A DNA stretch of 64,000 nt, from the NCBI RefSeq assembly GCF_900094835.1, contig NZ_FMAO01000002.1, positions 1-64,000 on the forward strand, given 5' to 3'. The notes beneath the pieces were generated by a model, which was not told the origin of the DNA, searched no databases, and was given only the letters and a program-made list of their open reading frames with translations. Of the stretch, positions 1 through 8,180 are shown one piece after another. The DNA comes from Weissella bombi. Its GTDB lineage: Bacteria > Bacillota > Bacilli > Lactobacillales > Lactobacillaceae. The number at the start of each line of letters is the position of its first letter. The stretch's first letter is position 1. The position numbers were made by a program, and so were the translations under genes.

Positions 1-167
<167 letters not shown>

Positions 168-540
168 AAAGCTTGAGTATAACTCATTAATTTGTTTTGT
201 TTAACAGAAGTTAAACGAATTTACTAGCGAATTGACTTCGCAAATGTTTTTGTTTCAAGTAATAATACTTGAAGACCCTACACATTTGTTCTATCGAAAC
301 GATATTCAGTTTTCAATGACCTACGTCGTTGTCTCGCTGACAACTTAATCTATATTACATGATAAGCAATTCATTGTCAACAACTAATTTCATCAAATTA
401 TGAATTAATTATTTTAGAATGAATATACCAAGTAATACTGCCGGCTCATTTGCCAACTCATTAATAATAACAGGAATCTTAACGTTCGTCAACAGGTTAT
501 TAAGAACAAATTTTTACGAACATTATTTAGCACCTTAATA
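168..540. other. rrn leader and upstream spacer, no gene
   Basis: This spacer holds the 16S leader and promoter (168-380). From 381 to 540 I see AT-rich sequence without a convincing open frame, a tRNA or a second promoter. Confidence 0.7.
352..380 (-). promoter_or_regulatory. rrn promoter
   Basis: On the minus strand TTGACA (375-380) and TAATAT (352-357) are separated by exactly 17 bp, a near-consensus sigma-A promoter about 185 bp upstream of the mature 16S end. The transcript would begin with a small GTTGTC/GACAAC hairpin and the TGAAAACTGAATA stretch common in rRNA leaders. Confidence 0.85.
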
Positions 541-571
541 AAGAAAAAACTGGTACCTAAATACCAGTTTC
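541..571 (-). terminator. terminator of the mvaA-sir2 operon
   Basis: A perfect 9-bp stem (547-555 with 562-570, AAACTGGTA/TACCAGTTT) is followed on the minus strand by a run of T. It sits 15 bp after the sirtuin stop codon. Confidence 0.85.
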
Positions 572-585
572 TATCTATATAGAAG

Positions 586-1287
586 TTAAATATGCAACTC
601 TTCAAAAAATTCACGTGCATCTCCAACAACTTGCTCTACATTAGCGGGTGCCGGAATCTCTTCTAGATTAACCGCCAAAATTGAAGCTGTTGATTGGGCA
701 TATTGCAATAACCCAGCAAATGGATATACCACAAAACTCGTGCCGACAATAACAACAAGATCGGCTTGCATCACCCACTTTGCTGCTTCATCTACTCTAA
801 AAGGAATTTCACCATACAAAGTAATCGCTGGCCGTAGTAATGCACCATCTTCACGATACTGTGACTTTAGATATGATGTTACATCGCTTTTTACCCCATC
901 AACAGGAGCGTAAATATTATAGAGTGACCCATGAAACTCAATAACATTTTTAGCACCAGCCTCCAAATGTAATCCATCTACATTCTGTGTAATAATGCGT
1001 GCACGATTTTCATACGTTAAATCAGCCATCTTTTGATGAATAATATTAGGCTTTGCATCCAAAAAATACATATTATCCTTCATGAACTGATACATCTTGT
1101 CTGGTTCCTTAGCTAAGGCATCCGTACTCAATAAATATTCTGGTGGTAATGAGACACCATCATAAATACCACCCTTTGAACGGTAATCTGGAATACCTGA
1201 AGCTGTTGAAACACCCGCACCCGTCAAGAAGACAATACTTTTAGCATCATCAAACAGTTGCTGTATTTCTGGTGTTACTAATGTCAT
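586..1287 (-). CDS. Sir2-family NAD-dependent protein deacylase lacking zinc cysteines
   Basis: A 233-residue sirtuin. Motifs in order are GAGVSTASGIPDYRS (NAD binding), TQNVDGLH, the catalytic histidine in EFHGSLY, LRPAITLYGE, GTSFVVYP and VNLE. Canonical sirtuins carry four zinc-binding cysteines between the catalytic His and LRP; here that segment has none, and the whole protein seems cysteine-free. I recall similar cysteine-less sirtuins in other lactic acid bacteria, so this may be a lineage trait. The start at 1287 is chosen because AAGGAG precedes it at normal spacing; an in-frame ATG at 1323 lies inside the upstream gene and lacks a ribosome site. It is last in a three-gene operon with mvaA. 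The expected role is removal of acyl groups from lysine using NAD; the substrate is unknown. Confidence 0.85.
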   Translation of the reverse strand: MTLVTPEIQQLFDDAKSIVFLTGAGVSTASGIPDYRSKGGIYDGVSLPPEYLLSTDALAKEPDKMYQFMKDNMYFLDAKPNIIHQKMADLTYENRARIITQNVDGLHLEAGAKNVIEFHGSLYNIYAPVDGVKSDVTSYLKSQYREDGALLRPAITLYGEIPFRVDEAAKWVMQADLVVIVGTSFVVYPFAGLLQYAQSTASILAVNLEEIPAPANVEQVVGDAREFFEELHI

Positions 1288-1297
1288 GTTTAACTCC

Positions 1298-2248
1298 TTA
1301 ACGTATTGCAAATGGTTGGCCAAGCTTAACCAACACTTCTTTTACCGGTGTTTGGTAAAGCTCTTTAAAGAAACTAGCCAAATCATCATCAGGTGCTGCC
1401 AAAACAAAGCTATTTTGTCCAGATGTCTTAAGTAAGCCAGCGTAAGCTTCTTTGCCGGTATTACGATCTTGCATCGTTAGGTGCTTAATATCAAATACTT
1501 GTGCTAACGGTAAACGTAATTGGCGTTCTGACAAAACTGGTGTCAAAGTTGCAAATTCATCAGCATGAATTTCAGGTAAGTTCCAAGTTACCATTTGCTC
1601 ATCAAATAATTTAAAAGCTGCAACAACAGCACGATGAACAGTAAATGCATTTTTAATATCATCAACACGCATTGCGTCAAAAATCTTTTGTGCAGCAGTC
1701 CATGCTTGTGGATAGCGTTCTGCCATCGTTTCAACAATAGCGTCTGTTTCTTCTGGCGCATTGTGCAAAAATACCTGTAAGTCTAATAGTGTTAACAAAC
1801 GCAAAGCATTTTCACTGTTATCTTGCGCTGTCTCTGGTGTTAATGTTTGTTGTACACCAGCAACCATCCCCTTAACAACATCTGCCGTCAACATACCATG
1901 TGCTACCTGTTCACGATATATAATTGCACGCAACGCTGGCTGATATAGATGAGTAGTCATAACCATCAATTGATCCGTTAAATCAATATCTTCATCTTTA
2001 AGTTGGAAATAGATTTGTGGATACCCATTTAATGTTAATAACATCATTAACAACTCAGATGTTGCCAAAAAGTCAGGCGCAGTACCATCAGTTACTTCAA
2101 CCATCAAACGTGTTCCTAGCATCTCTGTAGAAACTTGATCATACGTAATCACACCGGTTGCCATTTCATTACCACGTAAAATTACTGAACCAGGATATAT
2201 CTCATTTACTTGGTCCAATAACGTTAACGTCTCTTTTGTAAATTTCAT
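1298..2248 (-). CDS. conserved protein of unknown function (IpaB/EvcA-annotated type)
   Basis: A 316-residue soluble protein with no signal peptide and no membrane segment. From memory it resembles lactobacillus proteins carried in databases under the uninformative label IpaB/EvcA family; I cannot assign a biochemical role. The N-terminal half contains an acidic, hydrophobic stretch (EVTDGTAPDFLATSELLMML, near residues 51-70) and the C-terminal half looks helical. It lies 15 bp after mvaA and 10 bp before the sirtuin start, so the three are almost certainly co-transcribed. A good AGGAAGA ribosome site precedes the ATG. The link to mevalonate metabolism and deacylation is positional only. Confidence 0.55.
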   Translation of the reverse strand: MKFTKETLTLLDQVNEIYPGSVILRGNEMATGVITYDQVSTEMLGTRLMVEVTDGTAPDFLATSELLMMLLTLNGYPQIYFQLKDEDIDLTDQLMVMTTHLYQPALRAIIYREQVAHGMLTADVVKGMVAGVQQTLTPETAQDNSENALRLLTLLDLQVFLHNAPEETDAIVETMAERYPQAWTAAQKIFDAMRVDDIKNAFTVHRAVVAAFKLFDEQMVTWNLPEIHADEFATLTPVLSERQLRLPLAQVFDIKHLTMQDRNTGKEAYAGLLKTSGQNSFVLAAPDDDLASFFKELYQTPVKEVLVKLGQPFAIR

Positions 2249-2263
2249 ATTATCTTCCTATCT

Positions 2264-3526
2264 TTAATCCGTTACTTCTTCTCGTAACTCTTGCAATAAT
2301 TTTTTCGCTGATGTGGCATCCATCTTAGGTGCTGCATTTAACTTAGCTACTAATCGATCGATTTCACCCGCTTGTGCACCAACTTGCACTGCTAGAGACT
2401 TTGCTTGCAATGCCATGTGTCCAGCCTGAATACCTGTCGACACTAGCGCCCGCAACGCTGCCAAATTTTGTGCTAAACCAGTCGCCACAATGATGCTTGC
2501 CAGTTCTGTAGAAGTCGGTTCTCCCATAATATGATGATTCAATTTTACTGCAGGTACAATGCCAATAGAACCACCAACAACACCAACTGACATTGGCATC
2601 GTTGTTGTACCAATTAACTGATCAGCAACAACCTGCCAACAGATTAAACCTTGATACTGACCATCATGAGCCGCATAGGCGTGCAAGGCTGCATTAACAG
2701 CTCGCGTATCATTACCACTTGCAAGCACAACCGCTTCAATACCGTTCAAAATACCTTTATTTGCAGTTACCGCGCGATGTGGTGATAAAGTTTCCATATG
2801 ACTAGCTAAAGCTATTTTTTGTGCAACTTCCTCACCAGCTAAACCTTGTTTCGTTGCTAAAGCTGCAACCGGAATGGCCACCTCCGCCGTAATTAATGAT
2901 TCCGTACCATAATTTGATAAGATTGCCATCAAAACTTCGTACCCTTGTTGACGTAATTTTGCTGCAACCGCTTCGGCCATAGTATTAACCGTATTGGCCC
3001 CCATTGCTTCTTTGGTATCTACCAAAACATTCACTGCGACTGTACTGTCATCCATTGTTTCAATCAAAATCTCTTTGGCACCACCACCACGTTTAGCCAT
3101 TGATGGATGTGCATCATTGGCACATTGTAACAATGAACGCTCATGTTCACGTACATAATTTGATAATGCTCGCACATCCGCTACATGAACCAATAAAATT
3201 TGACCACGCATTAAGTGTTTAGAAAATTTAGTCTGCACACCAGTACCTTGACGCATAATTCGGGCACCATTATTAGCAGCCGCAATGACACTAGGTTCTT
3301 CCGTTGCCATGGGCACGATAACTTTTTTGCCATCGACCGGCAAATTTAATAATAATCCGGTTGGTACACCAAAATTATAAATATAATTCTCAATTTGCTG
3401 TTCGCCAATATAATTATAATTTTCTTTGATTAAATCTTGTTCTGCATTTGTTAACTGTTGATTATTGACTAAGATATCAACTCGTTCTGACCAAGAACGC
3501 TTATAAAATTGTTGCCAATCTGCCAT
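2264..3526 (-). CDS. mvaA: hydroxymethylglutaryl-CoA reductase, class II
   Basis: About 420 residues, the normal length for the bacterial class II enzyme. It reduces HMG-CoA to mevalonate, the committed step of the mevalonate route to isopentenyl diphosphate that Gram-positive cocci and lactic acid bacteria use. Visible signatures are ENYIYNFGVPTG near residue 47, VPMATEEPSVIAAANNGA near 75, EAMGANTVNTMAE, GNDTRAVNAALHAYA and the C-terminal GHMALQAKSLA region with the catalytic histidine. Two adjacent ATGs are possible (3529 and 3526); AGAGGA lies 7 bases from the second and only 4 from the first, so 3526 is preferred. First gene of an operon with the unknown protein and the sirtuin. Confidence 0.93.
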   Translation of the reverse strand: MADWQQFYKRSWSERVDILVNNQQLTNAEQDLIKENYNYIGEQQIENYIYNFGVPTGLLLNLPVDGKKVIVPMATEEPSVIAAANNGARIMRQGTGVQTKFSKHLMRGQILLVHVADVRALSNYVREHERSLLQCANDAHPSMAKRGGGAKEILIETMDDSTVAVNVLVDTKEAMGANTVNTMAEAVAAKLRQQGYEVLMAILSNYGTESLITAEVAIPVAALATKQGLAGEEVAQKIALASHMETLSPHRAVTANKGILNGIEAVVLASGNDTRAVNAALHAYAAHDGQYQGLICWQVVADQLIGTTTMPMSVGVVGGSIGIVPAVKLNHHIMGEPTSTELASIIVATGLAQNLAALRALVSTGIQAGHMALQAKSLAVQVGAQAGEIDRLVAKLNAAPKMDATSAKKLLQELREEVTD

Positions 3527-3605
3527 CATTCATTCCTCTTTATTCTATCTTTTATTAGTTTAACAGTTATTAACCTTTTTTTGCGGGACAGCATTTAATT
3601 TTTAT

Positions 3606-3660
3606 ACAAAAATATCTCGAAATCATCAACCAAATAATTAGTTAATGATTTCGAGATATT
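3606..3660 (-). terminator. terminator after the MerR-family gene
   Basis: Twenty-base arms at 3611-3630 and 3641-3660 form a nearly perfect stem with a 10-base loop, followed on the minus strand by TTTTTG. It separates the MerR gene from mvaA. Confidence 0.85.
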
Positions 3661-3672
3661 AATTAGCTTTAC

Positions 3673-4143
3673 CTATTCAGCATGAGTCGTATCTTCATGC
3701 CAAGGTCGCACAGTATATTTTACTTTCTTATTTTCATCAATCTGGGCATACAAACGTTGTGTTTCCTCTTCATCAAAAAAGCCCAAATCAACAGCCGGCT
3801 CATCATCCAATGAAACCACCCCTTGAACACTTTGTCGAATAACATTGTGCAGAACATGCCAATTCTCTTGGTGTTCTTTTGTTTTTTTAACAGCAGCCTT
3901 TAACGTATAACCTTCATCTAAAAACTGCTTAATTGAAGCAACAGTTACATAAGCCGTATAATTATATATTCGTGCCTCTTGTTCGCCTTCTCGAATTAAT
4001 GAAGAAATAATCCCTTTGCTTTCCCAATAACGTAATTGACGAGTTGAAGCTCCCGTCATTGTTGCTAATTCACCTATCCGAAATTGAAATAACTCTGATT
4101 CCAGGGCTTTCATTCGGTATGAATGATCTCCTGAAAATGCCAT
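3673..4143 (-). CDS. MerR-family transcriptional regulator
   Basis: A 156-residue DNA-binding protein. The N-terminal winged helix is recognisable from FRIGELATMTGASTRQLRYWESKGII (residues about 21-46), followed by the wing RIYNYTAY and a helix DEGYTLKAAVKKTKEH that would lead into a dimerisation coil. The C-terminal 60 residues are acidic and match no ligand domain I know; there are no cysteines for metal sensing. The tryptophan in RYW and overall size recall the GlnR-like branch, but the glutamine-sensing tail is not evident. AAGGAGA precedes the ATG. It lies 68 bp downstream of the LTA synthase on the same strand, with a perfect palindrome in the gap that may be its own operator. Confidence 0.8.
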   Translation of the reverse strand: MAFSGDHSYRMKALESELFQFRIGELATMTGASTRQLRYWESKGIISSLIREGEQEARIYNYTAYVTVASIKQFLDEGYTLKAAVKKTKEHQENWHVLHNVIRQSVQGVVSLDDEPAVDLGFFDEEETQRLYAQIDENKKVKYTVRPWHEDTTHAE

Positions 4144-4190
4144 AATCGTTCTCCTTCAATTAATCATAATCGTATTAATTGTTAGGTTAT

Positions 4191-4206
4191 TTGACAAATT
4201 TGTCAA
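4191..4206. promoter_or_regulatory. 16-bp perfect palindrome at the MerR promoter
   Basis: TTGACAAATTTGTCAA reads identically on both strands. On the minus strand its second half supplies TTGTCA, which is 17 bp from TACGAT, a plausible promoter for the MerR gene. The palindrome covers the -35 region, as expected of an autoregulatory operator. It is not followed by a T run, so it is unlikely to be an LTA synthase terminator. Confidence 0.6.
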
Positions 4207-4211
4207 CCTTA

Positions 4212-6383
4212 TTATGGATTAGGCGTAGCATCGCCACCATCAGTGTCGTCACCACCATCTGGGTTAACTTGTTGAATACGTGATGTATCTGACTTTGGTT
4301 TATCCTTTTCAGGCGCATCAGTTTCATATAACGATTGCGACTTTTTATCATTACGCTGATGCCATAGCGATGTTGACTCATTACCTCGTTGTTCATCTAA
4401 GGTCTTCAACTTAGCTAACCCATTTGAGTAATTATATTTCGAAGCATCAACAGATTGGTAACCCTTTGGTTTATAGAAACGCAACAAATCTTTTTGGTTG
4501 AGGTTATCAGAAATTTTCAATTTCTCACGCACTTCTTGCTTATACTTATCAATCTTAGCTTGCAATTTCTTAGAAGGATTTTGAATTACTTCACCAGTCT
4601 TATTATCGTATAATTCATGATTCGTATACGTATATTCCGGCGTTACAAAATCTTTATCTCGGAAAGCAACAACTTGTTTACGATTTGTACTCAACAAATC
4701 TTGTCCCAGTTGCACATACTTCTTTGAATCAACCCCTAGCAAATGTAACAACGTTGGCATCACATCAATTTCACCACCGTAAGTATGGTTAATGCCACCA
4801 CCGTGCCAACCTGGAATATTTACCATAAATGGCACGCGTTGCAATTGTGCATTATCATAATCTGTCCAATCATTTGGATCCTTACCAAGAACAGGTGCTA
4901 ATTGTTTATTCTCTGAGTTTGAAATACCATAATGATCACCATATAGCACAATAATCGACTTATCGTATAACCCTGATTTTTTCAGATAATTGTAAAATTC
5001 ACCAATTGATTGATCAAGATAGTGATTCGTTTCAAAGTATCCGTTCACAACATCAGAATCCGTATCTGACGTCGTAAAGTTAGGATCTTTATCCTCGTCA
5101 TCCAAACTATATGGGAAATGATTAGTTACCGTAATATACTTTGCATAAAATGGTTGCTGCATCTTTTCAAGATATGGAATTGAATCATAGAATAACAACT
5201 TATCCTTTAAACCGTAACCCATGGCTTTATCACCAGACGTGTCATAATAACTTGCATCAAAGAAATACTGGTAACCCATATTTTTATAAACATTATTACG
5301 ATTCCAAAAACTAGCATTATTCCCATGGAAAACTGCTGATGAATAACCACCATTTTGTTTCAAAATTGAAGGCATCGCTTCAAACGTTTGGTCATTTCCT
5401 TGGGTTGCAAACAATGATCCTTGTGGTAAACCAAACGTTGAAGTCTCTAACATGTTCTCAGCATCGGATGTTTTTCCTTGTCCAACCTGATGGAAGAAGT
5501 TATCAAAAGCAATCGTTGAATCAGAATGATAAATGTTATTTAAGTTTGGCGTAACTGCTTGATTGTTAACCTTTAAATCAAGAGAAAACTGTTGGAATGA
5601 TTCTAGATGAATAACAAAAACATTCTTACCTTTTGCAATACCTGCATACTTGGCATTTGCATCTGTATAATTCTTATTAACGTAATCCAACACATTATCA
5701 ATATCTGACTTTTTAGCTGACTTACGCATTTCAGTTACACCATGCGTTTTAATCCCATCAAATACTGTATATGCATCAATTCCTAAATATTTCACCAACA
5801 TTTTACTATCAAACTGACGCGTGATTAATTGCGGACGATCAGCCTCACCCAATACTAAGGTTGTCATAAATCCAAATATAGCAAAGGTTGATATGGCAAA
5901 CCCCATAAATTTAGAAGTAGCCGTTTTATCAAAATGCATCTTTTTAAACAAAAAGAACGCAATGAAAATCGGAATATCAATCCAGAACAACAAATCATGA
6001 ATATTGGTCAAAGCAAATCCTGATGCCCCTAGGCCCTGATTAACTTTGTCATAGCCCAACATAGTGGCAACTGACATAAAGTCCGTAAATTCACGATAGT
6101 AAATAACATTCAAATGCACCAACAATGTACTAATAATGTACATAATCGTTGCAACAGAATAGAATAATTTTGATTTTTTAAAATAAAAAGCGATTCCAAT
6201 AAGCAATAATGCTAATGGTATCGGATTTAGTAATAGCGTTATATATTGAACAACGGAAGCACCTGAATACAGATGGAAATCCATTATATTTGCTAATTGT
6301 GTTTTCGCCCAGACCAATACAACTAATAAGACAACAAAGCCGAACCGTGTATTGACCCAAGAAAAACGACTCTTATGCGCCAT
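4212..6383 (-). CDS. ltaS: lipoteichoic acid synthase (LtaS-type glycerol phosphate transferase)
   Basis: A 723-residue membrane enzyme that polymerises glycerol phosphate from phosphatidylglycerol onto the glycolipid anchor of lipoteichoic acid. Five hydrophobic segments fill residues about 14-180, then an extracellular sulfatase-fold domain follows. Expected catalytic and metal residues are present: E261 in HLESFQ, T305 in GKTSDAE (the nucleophile), W360 and R362 in FWNRNN, H422 in NHFPY, and D483-H484 in YGDHYG. The last 20 residues are a Gly/Asp/Pro-rich tail. AAGAAGAG lies upstream of the ATG. It is divergent from the GNAT gene at 6540 and precedes the MerR gene. Confidence 0.93.
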   Translation of the reverse strand: MAHKSRFSWVNTRFGFVVLLVVLVWAKTQLANIMDFHLYSGASVVQYITLLLNPIPLALLLIGIAFYFKKSKLFYSVATIMYIISTLLVHLNVIYYREFTDFMSVATMLGYDKVNQGLGASGFALTNIHDLLFWIDIPIFIAFFLFKKMHFDKTATSKFMGFAISTFAIFGFMTTLVLGEADRPQLITRQFDSKMLVKYLGIDAYTVFDGIKTHGVTEMRKSAKKSDIDNVLDYVNKNYTDANAKYAGIAKGKNVFVIHLESFQQFSLDLKVNNQAVTPNLNNIYHSDSTIAFDNFFHQVGQGKTSDAENMLETSTFGLPQGSLFATQGNDQTFEAMPSILKQNGGYSSAVFHGNNASFWNRNNVYKNMGYQYFFDASYYDTSGDKAMGYGLKDKLLFYDSIPYLEKMQQPFYAKYITVTNHFPYSLDDEDKDPNFTTSDTDSDVVNGYFETNHYLDQSIGEFYNYLKKSGLYDKSIIVLYGDHYGISNSENKQLAPVLGKDPNDWTDYDNAQLQRVPFMVNIPGWHGGGINHTYGGEIDVMPTLLHLLGVDSKKYVQLGQDLLSTNRKQVVAFRDKDFVTPEYTYTNHELYDNKTGEVIQNPSKKLQAKIDKYKQEVREKLKISDNLNQKDLLRFYKPKGYQSVDASKYNYSNGLAKLKTLDEQRGNESTSLWHQRNDKKSQSLYETDAPEKDKPKSDTSRIQQVNPDGGDDTDGGDATPNP

Positions 6384-6539
6384 AATAGTTTTTCTCTTCT
6401 TTCTAAAACTCGTTTATTAATTTTTTAAATTTAGTATCTTAACAATTATATCGCAAATCGTTTTATGACACCTTACTTCTTTCATAAAATGAATAAATTG
6501 CGCTAAAATAATAACAATATGTTTATTGGGAGATAGTGT

Positions 6540-7004
6540 ATGAATAAAGAAAATTTTACCATCCAACACGCTTATGGCATTAGTGAAATTAGTAAAGCAG
6601 CAATCGCTATTAGAACACAAGTCTTTATGATTGAACAAAATGTACCTAAGTCGGTTGAACTAGATAATTTAGATGACCAAACCATCCATTACGTCGGTTT
6701 TCTAGATAGCAAACCAATTACGACAGCTAGAATTGCTGAAAACAATGAACATACTAATTGGCATATCCAACGTGTTGCCACCATCATGGAAGCACGTGGT
6801 AACGGCTACGCTGGTCAATTATTGAAGCAAATCATTGCTGATGCAAAACAAGCTAATATCCATAGTCTCGACTTAGGTGCCCAAGTCCAAGCCATCGGTT
6901 TTTACAAAAAAATTGGTTTCACTGCCGAAGGTCCCGTTTTCCAAGAAGCTAACATTGATCATCGTCACATGATTTTAGAATTAACTTCTAGCAACACTAA
7001 TTAA
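6540..7004 (+). CDS. GNAT-family N-acetyltransferase
   Basis: A 154-residue single-domain acetyltransferase. The acetyl-CoA motif A reads VATIMEARGNGYAGQLLKQII (residues about 80-100), with the usual C-terminal FYKKIGFTAEGPVF strand-helix element and a final HRHMILEL strand. The N-terminal AIRTQVFMIEQNVP segment is like the ElaA/YjcF branch, whose substrates are poorly known. GGGAGA precedes the ATG. It stands alone, divergent from ltaS, and shares a terminator with the convergent Rgg-like gene. Confidence 0.85.
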   Translation: MNKENFTIQHAYGISEISKAAIAIRTQVFMIEQNVPKSVELDNLDDQTIHYVGFLDSKPITTARIAENNEHTNWHIQRVATIMEARGNGYAGQLLKQIIADAKQANIHSLDLGAQVQAIGFYKKIGFTAEGPVFQEANIDHRHMILELTSSNTN

Positions 7005-7007
7005 TAC

Positions 7008-7062
7008 AAAAAAGGCCGTTTGCTAACTGAGGTTTACACCTCACAAGTAGACGGCCTTTCCT
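7008..7062. terminator. branched bidirectional terminator
   Basis: The outer stem pairs 7011-7019 (AAAGGCCGT) with 7051-7059; inside it is a separate perfect hairpin TGAGGT-TTAC-ACCTCA (7028-7043). The T run is strong on the minus strand and weak on the plus strand. It serves the convergent GNAT and Rgg-like genes. Confidence 0.85.
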
Positions 7063-7063
7063 A

Positions 7064-8032
7064 TTAATCAGCATTTATGACATTTTGATAATCCAAAACT
7101 GGTTTGATAAATTCTTGATATGATTGTTGTGATAGATAAGTAAATGTTGGCCAGAAACGGTCATCCACCATAAAGTTCAAAGCTTTAACAGTCGCTTCCC
7201 ACAATTTCTTTGCTTCATCTTCTTGCCCATCTAAAGTTAGCTTAAGTACTTCAGTCAATTTCTTAACAAACGTAAAGTAACTACCATAATCAGGGAATCG
7301 ATTTTCTTCAATATAGCTCATTGTTGCAGAAACATTTTCCGTATCCCCATTTTCCAATGCTAACAACAACATTTGGAAGTTTAATAATGCAACATTCCAA
7401 ACCGCTGCTGGCGCAAAATGATCCATTTCAACTAATCCATAACCTTCTAAGGCAATCATCTGTTCAACTTGACCAGTCATCTCGCTAACCATCTTCTTTA
7501 CCGTATCATACGGTACATGACGGATGATATTTGCAAATAACAACATGTCAGTTGATGAATATAATTCACGATTCTTCAAAAACTTCACAATTGTTGGTCG
7601 CGCAATTTCGACTAAACGGTATCGTTGACCAAGATCAATTACTTGAGAATTAATTGCACGCACAACATTTAATAGTAGACGTGTATTATGTGTTTCCTCA
7701 AATAAAGCAAGTACTTGGTACACCATATCTTCATTTGGTGTTTTAGTATACGAATGTAAATCTAACCCTAATTCTTTAATCGTCACATCGACTAATTCTG
7801 GTTGCGTTAGATAGATATGTAATAGTAATTCATCATATGATACGTCAATTGTTGTCAGCAAATTTACAAAAGTGGTGGCACTGACACGACCATTTCCCTT
7901 TAAATAATCATACAAACGTGATCTTGAAATATCGACAGACTCTAAAATTCTCGGAATAGAAATATTACGCTTTTTAATAAAATGTATTAAGGCATTCCGA
8001 ACTGCTTCGGCGGGCACACGGTTTTTTTCCAT
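7064..8032 (-). CDS. Rgg/RRNPP-like transcriptional regulator
   Basis: 322 residues with an N-terminal helix-turn-helix (SIPRILESVDISRSRLYDYLKG, residues about 20-41) and a long all-helical C-terminal region suggestive of TPR-like repeats. This is the layout of Rgg/GadR/MutR regulators, which often bind short peptide pheromones. No small peptide gene with a secretion signal is evident next to it, so the ligand is unknown. GGGAGA lies 9 bases before the ATG. Its 3' end meets the GNAT gene at a shared terminator. Confidence 0.7.
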   Translation of the reverse strand: MEKNRVPAEAVRNALIHFIKKRNISIPRILESVDISRSRLYDYLKGNGRVSATTFVNLLTTIDVSYDELLLHIYLTQPELVDVTIKELGLDLHSYTKTPNEDMVYQVLALFEETHNTRLLLNVVRAINSQVIDLGQRYRLVEIARPTIVKFLKNRELYSSTDMLLFANIIRHVPYDTVKKMVSEMTGQVEQMIALEGYGLVEMDHFAPAAVWNVALLNFQMLLLALENGDTENVSATMSYIEENRFPDYGSYFTFVKKLTEVLKLTLDGQEDEAKKLWEATVKALNFMVDDRFWPTFTYLSQQSYQEFIKPVLDYQNVINAD

Positions 8033-8135
8033 TAATAATTATCTCCCACAAAGTATTCTAATAATATTATTATAACGCGAATTTGGCTCCTAACCGAAAA
8101 ATTTATACTTTTTATATTAATTACTTTCTTCACTA

Positions 8136-8174
8136 ATAAAAAGCCGTCCATGTTACATACATGAACGGTTTTAC
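8136..8174 (-). terminator. terminator of the MMPL exporter gene
   Basis: On the minus strand CCGTTCATGT pairs with ACATGGACGG around ATGTA, continuing into GCTTTTTA. It starts just after the exporter stop codon at 8181. Confidence 0.85.
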
Positions 8175-8180
8175 CATGAT

